Shown piece after piece: positions 41,249 to 50,245 of a stretch of DNA of 52,809 nucleotides; the stretch's first letter is position 1; each line of letters begins with the position of its first letter. Below the pieces are notes generated by a model, which worked only from the letters and a program-made list of their open reading frames with translations, did not search any database and was not told the DNA's origin. The stretch is from a virus, in the IMG/VR virus record IMGVR_UViG_3300025282_003863, positions 1 to 52,809 of that record. The stretch is one strand, 5' to 3'. Made by a program: the position numbers and the translations under genes.

Positions 41249-41912
41249 CTGCAAAAGCCTTTTCAAATTGTGTTTTAGGTGCTAACGCCCTGTGAAACTT
41301 CAAAAATCTTATCATTATATTTGCAGTATCTTTAACATCCTTTAGAGCATCATGGGAACCCTCTTTATCTATCCCCATATAGTCTCTCATTGAATCCATG
41401 CTTATAGACTTTACGTCTGGATTATTTTCCATCCAAACCCAAACTAGGTCCATTACGTCTAGTTTGTATGCTTTATTAAAGAGTTTTTGCCCGCCAGTTT
41501 TATCATCTCTAGGACCATATTGCTGACACATTCTATTAACTATTGGCATATCAAAGCCGTTTATGTTATACCCAGCAGGTATTGGCGCATAGAAAGAAGT
41601 TTTTTTAAAGTTGTACTTATTAACAAAATCTGAGAACTTCCCCCACACCTGTTTGGGATGGGGGGCTTTGGCCAAAGACTCCCTGTCCTTGTGTGTGATT
41701 GCCAGAGCCTCTTCCTCTAGGGGGTCAAGACCAGATTCAATAGCTTCGTCATCGTCAATTATGGGTCTGATTTCACTATTGAAATATCCACCCGGTTGTA
41801 CGGTTAGCTTTCTTCCATGAATAGCTACCGCAGCTATTTGTGTAGGCTGTGTCTTGTGTGGGTTTCTGCTTCCTGTTTCAAAATCAAAAACAATTATGTC
41901 TCTGTAATTCAT
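41229..41912 (-). CDS. DEDDh 3'-5' exonuclease (proofreading-type)
   Basis: A 227-residue DnaQ-like exonuclease. ExoI is IVFDFETGSRN (Asp10 and Glu12), ExoII is GYNINGFDMPIVNR (about residues 114-127) with the conserved Asp, and ExoIII is KEGSHDALKDVKDTANI (about 184-199), carrying the His-Asp pair of DEDDh enzymes. It lies between the two polymerase halves, the right place for a proofreading partner. It overlaps the polymerase C-half by 20 bases and the nuclease upstream by 4 (ATGA). Confidence 0.86.
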   Translation of the reverse strand: MNYRDIIVFDFETGSRNPHKTQPTQIAAVAIHGRKLTVQPGGYFNSEIRPIIDDDEAIESGLDPLEEEALAITHKDRESLAKAPHPKQVWGKFSDFVNKYNFKKTSFYAPIPAGYNINGFDMPIVNRMCQQYGPRDDKTGGQKLFNKAYKLDVMDLVWVWMENNPDVKSISMDSMRDYMGIDKEGSHDALKDVKDTANIMIRFLKFHRALAPKTQFEKAFADGKSYI

Positions 41913-42394
41913 AGCAGTCCTTTTATTAGGGCTTTCAATCCGTCTTCTTCTAAATCATCCATTCTAATAAATAATGGTCCCAGTATGTCTTCCTTTTTGT
42001 ATATGTACAAAGCGGCGTTGTTGTCTCCACCGTATACAACCTCTTTAAACGGAGGAACTTCTTCCAAGAAGTCCTTTAGGGATTCTGATTTTACTACCCA
42101 CGAATTTAGATTATTGCCAGCCCCAAGAACGTAAACCCATAAGTCGGCTTTCGTGGCGGTTATCCCGCTTGGGCGGTCCACTTTTGTGTTGTGGTGTTCT
42201 ATAGCTATATTGCCAGTTTCTTCCGCCTTATAGTCGTACTTTACTTCTATAGTAAAGCCCCTTCTTCCAACTTTGCACTCTAAGTCGTAGTCGTATCTCT
42301 TTTCGTAGTCGTCATTTTTGGAACACTTTATTCCACAACTTTCTAATACGCTTTTAGCAAAGTCTTCTCCAATTCTACCTTTGCTAAAACTCAT
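41909..42394 (-). CDS. PD-(D/E)XK-like endonuclease
   Basis: A 161-residue protein with a restriction-endonuclease-like core: SKGRIGEDFAKSVLESCGI (about residues 4-22), YDYDLECKVGRRGFTIEVKYD (shortened: GFTIEVKYD, about 46-54), in which Asp and the E-x-K triad form the PD-(D/E)XK metal site. The C-terminal half lacks recognisable motifs. A Holliday-junction resolvase-like or structure-specific nuclease role is plausible beside the polymerase genes. It starts with TAATG overlap on the upstream small gene. Confidence 0.62.
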   Translation of the reverse strand: MSFSKGRIGEDFAKSVLESCGIKCSKNDDYEKRYDYDLECKVGRRGFTIEVKYDYKAEETGNIAIEHHNTKVDRPSGITATKADLWVYVLGAGNNLNSWVVKSESLKDFLEEVPPFKEVVYGGDNNAALYIYKKEDILGPLFIRMDDLEEDGLKALIKGLL

Positions 42395-42615
42395 TATATT
42401 TTCCTCTTGAGTTCTAAGAACTTAGTCACAGCTTTGTCTAAGCTCTTATACAACTCGCTATGCTTAACCTTTGGATGTTCACAATCAACTTGATAAATTT
42501 TACCGTCAAAATATCCTTTATAATAATCACTGAGAATGCATATGCTCAGTTGCTTATACTCGACAGCGCATCCGTCTTGGATAATCTTTTTGTATAGTTG
42601 CTTATTGGAAACCAT
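42394..42615 (-). CDS. Small protein of unknown function
   Basis: A 73-residue protein, Lys-rich and hydrophobic-alternating, with no motif I recognise (MVSNKQLYKKIIQDG at the start, ELYKSLDKAVTKFLELKRK helix at the end). It is tightly packed: the downstream nuclease overlaps its stop by one base and the polymerase N-half gene ends 3 bases upstream, so it is likely a real gene. No function can be proposed. Confidence 0.5.
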   Translation of the reverse strand: MVSNKQLYKKIIQDGCAVEYKQLSICILSDYYKGYFDGKIYQVDCEHPKVKHSELYKSLDKAVTKFLELKRKI

Positions 42616-42618
42616 TAA

Positions 42619-44541
42619 TTAAACCTCGATTACTCCACATGATAATTGACTACTAATACCCATAATTTTATCCAAAAGGTTTACACCCAAAATATCAAAC
42701 TTGACATGCCCCATGGCTTCCAAGTCAACCATTTCTAATCCAGCTATCTTGTCAGACCCCTTTGATTCTCTAATCATCGGACAGACTTTATCTAGATTGT
42801 GCGAGGAAATGACCACGCCAGCGGCATGCTTGCCTTGGGATTTATAAGTTCCTTCAATTCTCATTGCTTGTTGAAAAAGTTTTGCGTATGTGCCGACTAA
42901 ATTATTTTCTTTGTCTAGCCTACAATAGTCTTTAAGCTCTTCAGGTGTGTTAATTAAAGCCCACATAATTATTGAAGGCTCTTCCATGTCCTGAAGTTGG
43001 TCAGAAATTTCGTGCTCTTGTGGAAGCGTTTTAGTTATGGCATTCATTTCGTCGTATGAACAGGCGTCGTGCGCTCTAAGAACTTCTTTTAATGCGCTTC
43101 TTCCCTGAAGCTTTAAGAAGGTAATCATCTGTCCGACATTGTAATGGCCATATTTTGAGCGAATATATTTTATAACTTCGTCTCTTTTTGTGGCGGGAAC
43201 ATCTATATCAATATCAGGTAAAGAAATATGTCCGTCTGTATTTCTTCCGGCGTTATAGAATCTCTCAAAAATTAAGCCGAATTCTACGGGGTCCACCTGA
43301 GTGATGCCTATTAAGTATGAGATTAAGCTTCCGGCAGCCGACCCTCTCCCCGGACCCGGAAGCCATCCTTCTTGCCTGACATAATTAACTATGTCTCTAA
43401 CGATTAGGAAATATCCAGCTAGATTAGCGTCCTTGATTACTTCTAATTCTTTTTTGATTGTTTCCAAATATGTCTGTGTAGAATGTTCATCTGATATCTT
43501 GCCCGATTTTATGAGCAATCTCTTCCACCCGTCTCTACACAAAGAGCGAAGATATGCGTCTTCACTAAGGCTGTCTGGACATGAAAACTTTGGAAGAATA
43601 GGATGCCCTAATATATTATATTCTTCACACAAGCCAGATATCACACGTGTGTTTAATATCTCCTCTTTTGTATGAAGGGGTTCAATCTCTTCCGGTGTTG
43701 GTATGTGGTAATTATCAGACCTAAAGAAACCGGAAAGACCTATATCGCTTCCTTCATTTAGCTTTTGCTCGACCTTTTGCAATGTAGTTTTCATCGCTGA
43801 GCAAAGAAGCATGCGTTGGTCTGGGGCATCTTCCTTGGTGGGATAGTGGGAGTCAGCCGTGGCAACAGGAGGAGTTCCACTCTTGGAGCTAAGGCTTCTT
43901 AGGCATTCTGCTATTAACTCGGAGGCGGGGAAGTTCTCTTTATCTATAAGCTGAATTTCAATATAGAAGTTTTCCTTGCCAAATATATTTATATACTTAG
44001 ACAGAAGAATACTGGCCTCTTCAAACCAATTTCTTTTAAGGTGCTTGGCCGCTTCTTCATATGACTTAGAATTATAAGCCTTTTTCCAATTAACAAAAAG
44101 AACATTGGCGAGGTCGCTGCCGGGATGTCCGCTAAAAGCTATTAAGTTTTGATTCTTGTTAAGCTCTTCTAGAATACTTAAATCAATTCTAGGTCTAAAA
44201 TAGAACACATCTTCATCATTGCTTCTTGAAACTATCGAAATTAAGTCTAACCAACCATCTTTATTTTTTGCGAGAACCACAAGATGGCTAAGTGTTCTGT
44301 TTTCTTTATCTTGAATTGTTGCCGAGTCTTGAGAAAGATACAGTTCACATCCCAAGATGGGTTTGATTCCCTTCTCTTTCATCGCTTTGACAAAAGAGAC
44401 GGCTCCAGATATTGTTCCATGGTCTGTAAGGGCACAAACATCGTATCCGAGAGTCTCGCATCTGTCAGATATCTGGCCGGGCTTAGACAGACCATCCAGC
44501 AAGCTATAGTGGCTGTGCAAATGTAGAGGAACCCAAGTCAT
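42619..44541 (-). CDS. dnaE: DNA polymerase III alpha subunit, N-terminal half
   Basis: A 640-residue protein with the PHP domain (HLHSHYS at 7-13, LTDHGT at 38-43) followed by the polymerase palm: LPGPGRGSAAGSLISYLIG (about 394-412), SLPDIDIDVPATKRD (about 440-454) holding Asp445 and Asp447, KHAAGVVIS (about 571-579) and HVKFDILGVNLLDKI (about 612-626) with the third catalytic Asp616. All three catalytic Asp residues are therefore in this half. The protein stops right after this motif, where DnaE normally continues into the FQLES region, which is encoded at 39596-41248. There is no intein-like sequence at the break. Confidence 0.92.
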   Translation of the reverse strand: MTWVPLHLHSHYSLLDGLSKPGQISDRCETLGYDVCALTDHGTISGAVSFVKAMKEKGIKPILGCELYLSQDSATIQDKENRTLSHLVVLAKNKDGWLDLISIVSRSNDEDVFYFRPRIDLSILEELNKNQNLIAFSGHPGSDLANVLFVNWKKAYNSKSYEEAAKHLKRNWFEEASILLSKYINIFGKENFYIEIQLIDKENFPASELIAECLRSLSSKSGTPPVATADSHYPTKEDAPDQRMLLCSAMKTTLQKVEQKLNEGSDIGLSGFFRSDNYHIPTPEEIEPLHTKEEILNTRVISGLCEEYNILGHPILPKFSCPDSLSEDAYLRSLCRDGWKRLLIKSGKISDEHSTQTYLETIKKELEVIKDANLAGYFLIVRDIVNYVRQEGWLPGPGRGSAAGSLISYLIGITQVDPVEFGLIFERFYNAGRNTDGHISLPDIDIDVPATKRDEVIKYIRSKYGHYNVGQMITFLKLQGRSALKEVLRAHDACSYDEMNAITKTLPQEHEISDQLQDMEEPSIIMWALINTPEELKDYCRLDKENNLVGTYAKLFQQAMRIEGTYKSQGKHAAGVVISSHNLDKVCPMIRESKGSDKIAGLEMVDLEAMGHVKFDILGVNLLDKIMGISSQLSCGVIEV

Positions 44542-44544
44542 GGC

Positions 44545-45564
44545 TTACCCCGGTGCTGAGTAATATCCAAGAGTGAAACCTTCTTTAGTACACTCATCAA
44601 CAGTCTGATTTATTCCGTCTTTGTTTATCTTATCTTTTATGTGAGAACACATCCGCTGGTTTGTACCTTGCCAGTTGTTTTTATAATAGTGGCAAAGCTT
44701 AGTACATTTCCAATGGTTGTGGTCCTCTGAAAGAAGCTTGGGAGACTGGTTATTTTTTATCTCTTCAAATCTATTCTTTAGCATGTCTAAAAATAGCTTC
44801 TTATCAGATTCGTCAAAACAAAGCGAGAACGGACCTCCGTCTCGGATATAAAAGATGGTCATTATGGTCTGCTCATAGTTTGGGAAAAGATGAGACAGCG
44901 CATAATGATAAAGCAGAAGCTGTGGGTCTTTAGAGAGCTTGTCGTAGTCCTTCTCTTGACCCGTTGCCCAATCTATTCTTCTGCCGGTTTTCCAGTCTAC
45001 GGCCTCCATAACCCCATCGGAGACCTCTGTGACCAAATCTATAGTCCCCTTGATTGCGAGGTGTCCACTGACCTCGGACCCATCAGGCATAGTGTAGTCG
45101 TATTTAGCCCAAGGCTCTTTAATCTCGATATCGAAATGAGGCTCTGGGGCAACGACGTTTCTGTTTCTGGGGTCAAACTGGCCTTGATTAAATTCCAAGG
45201 CTGCGTGGGACCACTTCACGCAGTCCTTGTAATCCCTAGGGGCGTATTTATGCACCGACTCAGAAACGTAGTGCTCGTAGCTCTTGTCTATTAAAGAGTC
45301 AACATACTTAGAAGACAGCATCTTGTCCTTGGTAATTCTAATTCTTCCCAAGGAGTCATCTTTGTAACTCTTTTTATTATCTTGAACGGCCTTCTTTGAA
45401 CGGGCCAAGCATTCCATAACCTTATGAACAATGGTTCCCATCTCGGCCTTTTTACTAGAACCAGAGGGGTAACCAAGAACATAGTTTATAAAGTACTGTT
45501 GTTGACAGAAGTCATAATTATTATAAGAAGAGCTTCTTATGTAAGTAACGTACACTATTTCCAT
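44545..45564 (-). CDS. Cas4/RecB-like PD-(D/E)XK nuclease with Fe-S-type Cys
   Basis: A 339-residue nuclease. MGTIVHKVMECL (about residues 42-53) holds the first His; KGTIDLVTEV (about 172-181) and EAVDWKTGRR (about 187-196) are the D and E/DxK active-site motifs, followed by a QLLLYHYAL helix. Cys20 (DFCQQQYF) and three C-terminal Cys (WKCTKLC, then QRMCSH, about 285-307) are placed as in AddB/Cas4 4Fe-4S nucleases. It probably processes DNA ends in recombination or replication. The start overlaps the ThyX stop by 10 bases. Confidence 0.8.
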   Translation of the reverse strand: MEIVYVTYIRSSSYNNYDFCQQQYFINYVLGYPSGSSKKAEMGTIVHKVMECLARSKKAVQDNKKSYKDDSLGRIRITKDKMLSSKYVDSLIDKSYEHYVSESVHKYAPRDYKDCVKWSHAALEFNQGQFDPRNRNVVAPEPHFDIEIKEPWAKYDYTMPDGSEVSGHLAIKGTIDLVTEVSDGVMEAVDWKTGRRIDWATGQEKDYDKLSKDPQLLLYHYALSHLFPNYEQTIMTIFYIRDGGPFSLCFDESDKKLFLDMLKNRFEEIKNNQSPKLLSEDHNHWKCTKLCHYYKNNWQGTNQRMCSHIKDKINKDGINQTVDECTKEGFTLGYYSAPG

Positions 45565-46178
45565 CCCAATGCGGAGGCGGTAATGGGGAACTGCTCAACA
45601 AAAATGCCCTTGATTTCACTTGCTATGTCCTGATGCTCTTTCTGAGTTGACTCGTGGGTTCTTAGCTGGATATAATGAACCCAACTTCTTACAGTACCAT
45701 TCATGTACATTCGAGTTTTTGTATTGAGTGGTAGAAAAAATCTAGCGCTTTCTTTTGCTATCCCTCTCTTAAGCGCCTCCTTGTACTTGGAATAAGACCT
45801 TCTGTTCTCTTCCTTTAGGGCTATCTTATACCACTCTTTATCATGTTTTGACAAATCGTCTAGTGAGTTCTGACGATTCTTATTGTCTTGTCTTCTGGGT
45901 TTAATATCTTCAAAGCCTTCGACCTCTGCATATCGCTGGCTAAACTCTTGGAAAGAAAAGCTTCTGTGTCTAAGAATTTGGGCAGCTACTCCTCTGGTGG
46001 TATTGATTTCTATCACCATGTTTGCCATTTCAAATATTGACCAATGACCATGCTTTATGCAAAAGCCAAGAAGGTTTTCAACATTAAGATTTTCCTGATT
46101 TTTTGGATTGCTCACTCTGGCGCAATATCCAATAATAATTTCAGGGTTCGGGGTAACAGAGACAAGCCTAGCGGCCAT
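45555..46178 (-). CDS. thyX: Flavin-dependent thymidylate synthase
   Basis: A 207-residue ThyX. The signature RHRSFSFQEFSQRY (residues 70-83) matches the RHRxxSxxxxSxR motif, with HGHWSIFEM (about 43-51) for flavin binding and ARFFLPLNTKTRMYMNG (about 143-159) plus SWVHYIQLRTHESTQKE for substrate binding. It makes dTMP from dUMP using FADH2 and methylene-tetrahydrofolate, helping phage DNA synthesis. It overlaps the cupin stop by 11 bases and the nuclease start by 10. Confidence 0.93.
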   Translation of the reverse strand: MAARLVSVTPNPEIIIGYCARVSNPKNQENLNVENLLGFCIKHGHWSIFEMANMVIEINTTRGVAAQILRHRSFSFQEFSQRYAEVEGFEDIKPRRQDNKNRQNSLDDLSKHDKEWYKIALKEENRRSYSKYKEALKRGIAKESARFFLPLNTKTRMYMNGTVRSWVHYIQLRTHESTQKEHQDIASEIKGIFVEQFPITASALGWK

Positions 46179-46521
46179 ATTTATCCTTAAGCCTTTCTAT
46201 GTCGTCTTCACAACATGTTCCATGTTGCATTTCATATATGACCAAAGGCTCATTGCCAGTATTTACAACGTTGTGGACCACGTTCATTGGGATGTGTACG
46301 TTGTAACCCGGAGAAATTTTCCACACTGTTTGATTATAAACCATAGTACCATTACCAGACACGCAATACCAAAACTCACCACGCTTCTGGTGTCTTTGTA
46401 AAGATAGTTCTCCATCAACGTTAACGGTAATCTTTTTGAAGACTACCACATCTTCTCTGTATATATCTTCATAAAAGCCCCAAGGCTTTTCTATTTTAGC
46501 TCCGAGCTTAGCCATCCCCAT
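46168..46521 (-). CDS. Phosphomannose isomerase-type (class II) cupin
   Basis: A 117-residue single-domain cupin closely matching the isomerase domain of type II PMI/GMP enzymes: EKPWGFYED (about residues 11-19), GELSLQRHQKRGEFWYCVSG (about 37-56) with the metal His/Glu residues, a late NVVHNVVNTGNEPLVIYEMQ and the terminal CCEDDIERLKDKYGR. It would convert fructose-6-phosphate to mannose-6-phosphate, the entry to GDP-mannose and GDP-fucose. Its place far from the island, between dNMP kinase and ThyX, is notable. An ATG at 46515 is an alternative start. Confidence 0.78.
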   Translation of the reverse strand: MGMAKLGAKIEKPWGFYEDIYREDVVVFKKITVNVDGELSLQRHQKRGEFWYCVSGNGTMVYNQTVWKISPGYNVHIPMNVVHNVVNTGNEPLVIYEMQHGTCCEDDIERLKDKYGR

Positions 46522-47237
46522 CCCCCTAAAATAGCTATTAGTTTTTTACATTGTTCGTCCACAGTTAATTCTGAGTTGTCAATAACACCATCAAATTCTT
46601 TAAAATCGTCTAATGCAGTTTCGCTTTCGTGTTCGTCTTCGTTAACTCTTCTCGTTAGCCTTATAACCCTGCCGCCAGCTTTGTGGATGGCATTCACCTC
46701 GTTGGGGAATCTACAGTCTCCAACTAAAGCAAGACCCACCTGCTCAGCAGACATTTGTCTTATTAGATAGGATGTCCAGATGTCTGGCTTAAGACTTCGG
46801 CACATGTCTGTTCCGAAATGCTGTAAGAATCCCCTTGCGGTAAAGTTCTCATCAGTACCCGGTTTTTTAATATCTATCTCTTCATTTTTCTGAGAGCCAG
46901 TTCCGTAGCACTGTTCTCTGGTCAATCCAAAAAGTGTCATGGCTACAGATTTCAGTGAGTCGGCAAAGTTGTATGCTTTTACATAAGGCCAGACTCTTTG
47001 TGCTGCGTAATTAGCGAAATCGTCATCTGTTCTGTGGACATCAAAAACACCCATTCCCTCTGTTTCTTCGCCTTTCTCGTCAGTAAATATGGTGTTGACT
47101 AAAAGCCCCCCTCTGTCGTTAAGCTCAAAGTGTTTGATGACATCGTTACGTTTCATCTCGTATCCATGCATGAAGTTAACGCACGTAGTCTTTCCGCTGC
47201 GCTTTACTCCAGAAAGTCCGAGTATTCTATGGTTCAT
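46491..47237 (-). CDS. Deoxynucleoside monophosphate kinase
   Basis: A 248-residue P-loop kinase related to T4 gp1. Walker A is GVKRSGKT (residues 10-17). FADSLKSVAMTLFGL (about 91-105) and LVGDCRFPNEVNAIHKAGG (about 171-189) followed by RVIRLTRR are the landmarks of phage dNMP kinases. It phosphorylates dNMPs for replication. It starts with an ATGA overlap on the primase stop and overlaps the cupin by 31 bases. Confidence 0.84.
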   Translation of the reverse strand: MNHRILGLSGVKRSGKTTCVNFMHGYEMKRNDVIKHFELNDRGGLLVNTIFTDEKGEETEGMGVFDVHRTDDDFANYAAQRVWPYVKAYNFADSLKSVAMTLFGLTREQCYGTGSQKNEEIDIKKPGTDENFTARGFLQHFGTDMCRSLKPDIWTSYLIRQMSAEQVGLALVGDCRFPNEVNAIHKAGGRVIRLTRRVNEDEHESETALDDFKEFDGVIDNSELTVDEQCKKLIAILGGWGWLSSELK

Positions 47238-48283
47238 ACCAAACCCTCAAGCTGAGGCAAAAGGTTAGACTTTATATCTTCTACCTTCATATCTCCCACA
47301 TCTTTACTGTTGGAGGATGGGAAGTACAAGTTAAATAGTTTGTCACACTTTTGTTTGATTTTTTCTTTGCCAACCTGACCGGCCTCGTCAGAATCTGTGA
47401 GAACAACAAGATTCAAGGCTCCAGACCTTTCTAATATTATACGCTGTTGCTCGCTCAAAGAACAACCAAACATTCCAACAGCGTTGAAAATTCCTGCCTC
47501 ACCCAGTCTCCAGACATCTCCCTGACCCTCCACAAGTATGGCCGTCTTGCTTTTCAGGACATGTTCTTTTGCATACCAGTAGTTATATAAGCAGGTGCTT
47601 TTTTTGAATCCCTTGCTATTTATCCACTTTCCCATTGTATTGCTATTGGTTCTTCTTCCTACACATCCAATCATATATTCATGATTGTCATCATATACAG
47701 GAACAACCACCCTGCTGTACATTGGCTTGCTTCTATCGTTACAGTATCCCACATCATATTTATCTAGAGTTTCCGGCAGAAACCCTCTATTAAGATAGTA
47801 CTCAGATGGGATAGATATTCTTTCTCTTACTCTCTCTCTGGTTATATTTGTTTTGTTCTGCTCTGTACCCTGATTTAAAACATTTACGGAAGAAAGAAAT
47901 TCTCTGCTCGTCTTTGGTGGAGGGGGTGGTTCTAGTATGTCCTCCCCAATAAATTTTTCACAGAAGCTGACCACTTCTGAGAAAGAGGCGTCGTCGCCTT
48001 TCTCTATGCTCAGAAGTCCTCGGATAAGACCCAAGATATCATTGTAATATTCTTTTTCACATGCCCTTGTCCAGCATCTCCAGAAGCCTAGATATTCTTC
48101 GTCGCCATCAATAGTTATAGTAAAGCCGGTAGGGTTATCGCCGCCATGTATAGGACATGGGCAAGAAATCCACTCGTCGTATTCTCTGTATTCGATATTA
48201 AAATAGTCAAGTATATCTCTAATTCTTGACTTCATATGGCCTTGAAGATGTTCTATCTTAGGGTTGCTATTTTTTTCCTTCAT
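47234..48283 (-). CDS. DNA primase (CHC2 zinc finger plus Toprim)
   Basis: A 349-residue DnaG-type primase. A zinc motif of the CHC2 kind is in SCPCPIHGG and FWRCWTRACEKEY (about residues 39-76). The Toprim core follows at TAILVEGQGDVWRL (about 246-259, with the conserved Glu) and LVVLTDSDEAGQ (about 295-306, with the DxD). It makes RNA primers for the DnaB-like helicase encoded directly upstream. The ATG at 48283 overlaps the helicase by 17 bases; an in-frame ATG at 48352 would overlap it by 86. Confidence 0.86.
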   Translation of the reverse strand: MKEKNSNPKIEHLQGHMKSRIRDILDYFNIEYREYDEWISCPCPIHGGDNPTGFTITIDGDEEYLGFWRCWTRACEKEYYNDILGLIRGLLSIEKGDDASFSEVVSFCEKFIGEDILEPPPPPKTSREFLSSVNVLNQGTEQNKTNITRERVRERISIPSEYYLNRGFLPETLDKYDVGYCNDRSKPMYSRVVVPVYDDNHEYMIGCVGRRTNSNTMGKWINSKGFKKSTCLYNYWYAKEHVLKSKTAILVEGQGDVWRLGEAGIFNAVGMFGCSLSEQQRIILERSGALNLVVLTDSDEAGQVGKEKIKQKCDKLFNLYFPSSNSKDVGDMKVEDIKSNLLPQLEGLV

Positions 48284-49781
48284 CGATGATTTCCGATAGC
48301 CTCTCCAAGCTTTGGTCTGTATCTTCTTCCGCCTGTGACTCAATATCGTCATTGACTATAAACCCTTCATCCTTCTCTTTGGTTTTCAATTTAACTTCGT
48401 TTCTAGTTTTTCCCTCAATAAGCTTAGCTTGCTCTCCGTACATCGTCATGTTTATATAGTCAGTATCACTAAGCGCTGGCCCATGGCGACATATGATTGG
48501 AACCAATTTCTTGTTTCCATTATCATCACCGTCTTCTGCTACTTCTTCTATGCTCTTATTTTTAAAGATGGAAAAACTTGTACAGAGCCAGATGAGCCTG
48601 TCGGACCCACTAACAACATCGGTAGTCTCTCTGGTTATGCCATCTCTATTTAACTGGACAAAGGACAAACACGGACAGTCGTATTGAACACAGAAGTTGT
48701 GGAGAGATGTCATCTGGAAACCAAGGACTTGAAACTCCCTGAGACTATCGCTAATTTGTCCAGAAGACATTAGTTTCAGATAGTCGTATACAATCAGACA
48801 ATCGTTTACTCGCCCATTTTCATCAAAGCCAACCTTCTGGAAAATCCACCTTCTCATAATAGAAAGGGTTTCTTCAAAAGACCTTCCAGCTATACTGATA
48901 TAGTCATACGGGATGTCCTGAACTTCGCTTGCGGCTTCTTTTACTTTAGACCTAACACAGTCATTTTCTGCAAAGCTTCCAGTAGAAATATCATTGATGC
49001 TGGTATCACTAAGGTTGGCAAGAATCCTGTTTAGGTGGTCCTCCTTTGACATTTCGGTGTCCAGCATCAGGACGGGTATCTTGAGCTTCCCTGACACATG
49101 GAGGGCTACATTTTCTGCAAATACGCTCTTTCCTACTTTGGGCCTTGCCGCAACTAAGTCAACACACTTTCTTCTAAACCCGCCACCTATGGCTTCATCA
49201 TACCTTGCATACCCACTAGAGATTCCAACCATCTCGGTTGGATTTTCTTCCAAGTGTGCAATATACTCTTCTATCTCTGAACCAATCTTGTTAGGTTTGT
49301 CATCATCAGACCTATTAAAAGCGTGGGACAACTCCATGATTGGAGCTTCCGCAATGCTAATTATTTCGTTTACACTTTCGTCTCCGGTGATATCAGAGAT
49401 GTTGGCGTGGACAATTTTTACTTGTCTTTGTATGTCTCTAGCTAGTTGAAGTTTTCTTATCTTGACTGCGTGGTTTCTTACATTCTCCAATTCGATTGGA
49501 AAATTATACACTCCACGAAGATGTTCTACTGCCTCTTTGTCTTTAAAGTTTTCACCAAATCCTAAGTCGTTTGCTGCGGCAAGTACAGATGATATATCTA
49601 TTACTGAAGATTCTTCAAATACCTTCTTTAGGCATTTGTAGATTATCTGATTTTCTTCGATAACAAAACTGTCTGACTCTACTATACCGTCTACATCTAC
49701 AAAGGCATCTATACCATGGGAACATATTCCAGACAGAACCGCCCTTTCTGCCGCCGGATTATGCAACATGCTTTGCGACAT
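48267..49781 (-). CDS. DnaB-like replicative DNA helicase
   Basis: A 504-residue RecA-fold hexameric helicase. The N-terminal domain (PAAERAVLSGIC, about 9-20) is DnaB-like. In the motor domain Walker A is ARPKVGKS (212-219), followed by VLMLDTEMSKEDHLNRILA and CLIVYDYLKLMS (Walker B, about 331-342) and a late FVQLNRDG sensor segment (about 373-380). The C-terminal tail is acidic and irregular. It unwinds the phage DNA at the fork with the primase. The ATG at 49781 forms TAATG with the upstream stop; a GTG at 49793 is the alternative. Confidence 0.87.
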   Translation of the reverse strand: MSQSMLHNPAAERAVLSGICSHGIDAFVDVDGIVESDSFVIEENQIIYKCLKKVFEESSVIDISSVLAAANDLGFGENFKDKEAVEHLRGVYNFPIELENVRNHAVKIRKLQLARDIQRQVKIVHANISDITGDESVNEIISIAEAPIMELSHAFNRSDDDKPNKIGSEIEEYIAHLEENPTEMVGISSGYARYDEAIGGGFRRKCVDLVAARPKVGKSVFAENVALHVSGKLKIPVLMLDTEMSKEDHLNRILANLSDTSINDISTGSFAENDCVRSKVKEAASEVQDIPYDYISIAGRSFEETLSIMRRWIFQKVGFDENGRVNDCLIVYDYLKLMSSGQISDSLREFQVLGFQMTSLHNFCVQYDCPCLSFVQLNRDGITRETTDVVSGSDRLIWLCTSFSIFKNKSIEEVAEDGDDNGNKKLVPIICRHGPALSDTDYINMTMYGEQAKLIEGKTRNEVKLKTKEKDEGFIVNDDIESQAEEDTDQSLERLSEIIDEGKK

Positions 49782-50245
49782 TAACCGACACACCTTTCAC
49801 ATACGTAAAAATCCCTCTTAAGGGATGGGCTAACTTTATAACTTTTTTGACACTTACTACACGTTACATCTGCTTTGATTGACTTCCTTCTGGTTCTAGG
49901 AACCGGCGGATTGGCAGAATCATCTATAAGATTTTTTTTATCTTCTGATACAATAGACCCATCATCAGTCCATTCGTTTTCTCTCTCTCCTCTATAAATC
50001 GGTTCAGACCTAGTTCTTCCTCCTGTGGAAGACTGGACCGTCTCTTCGCTTCGGGCCGGGGCTATGAAATCTTCTTTGTGAGATGAAACAACTTCATCCG
50101 CGAGGGGATGTTTTTCCAGTTTAGGCTCGACTTCATCAGAGTTATGTTCTACACTCTCCCCTGTTAAACTTTTAAACCCATCTGCTACGACACTCATGTC
50201 GTTTTTCTGAATGCCTTCCCTTATTAAGTCAATGGGACTGCTCAT
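49781..50245 (-). CDS. Small protein with C-terminal zinc ribbon
   Basis: A 154-residue protein. The long N-terminal part is acidic, Ser-rich and probably disordered; the last 30 residues hold TCSKCQKSYKV and FYVCERCVG, a CxxC...CxxC zinc ribbon. It could be a helicase-loader or scaffold-type protein because it lies just upstream of the helicase (overlap of one base), but the sequence does not prove that. The start overlaps the next gene's stop as ATGA. Confidence 0.5.
   Translation of the reverse strand: MSSPIDLIREGIQKNDMSVVADGFKSLTGESVEHNSDEVEPKLEKHPLADEVVSSHKEDFIAPARSEETVQSSTGGRTRSEPIYRGERENEWTDDGSIVSEDKKNLIDDSANPPVPRTRRKSIKADVTCSKCQKSYKVSPSLKRDFYVCERCVG

Noticed and set aside
39572-42618. 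Split DnaE as evidence of a split intein
   Set aside because: The ends of both half-genes show normal polymerase residues (GISSQLSCGVIEV at the end of one, MENLTFKCGCKF at the start of the other) and no intein-type Cys start, blocks or Asn-terminated end; the break is also not at the known cyanobacterial intein site.
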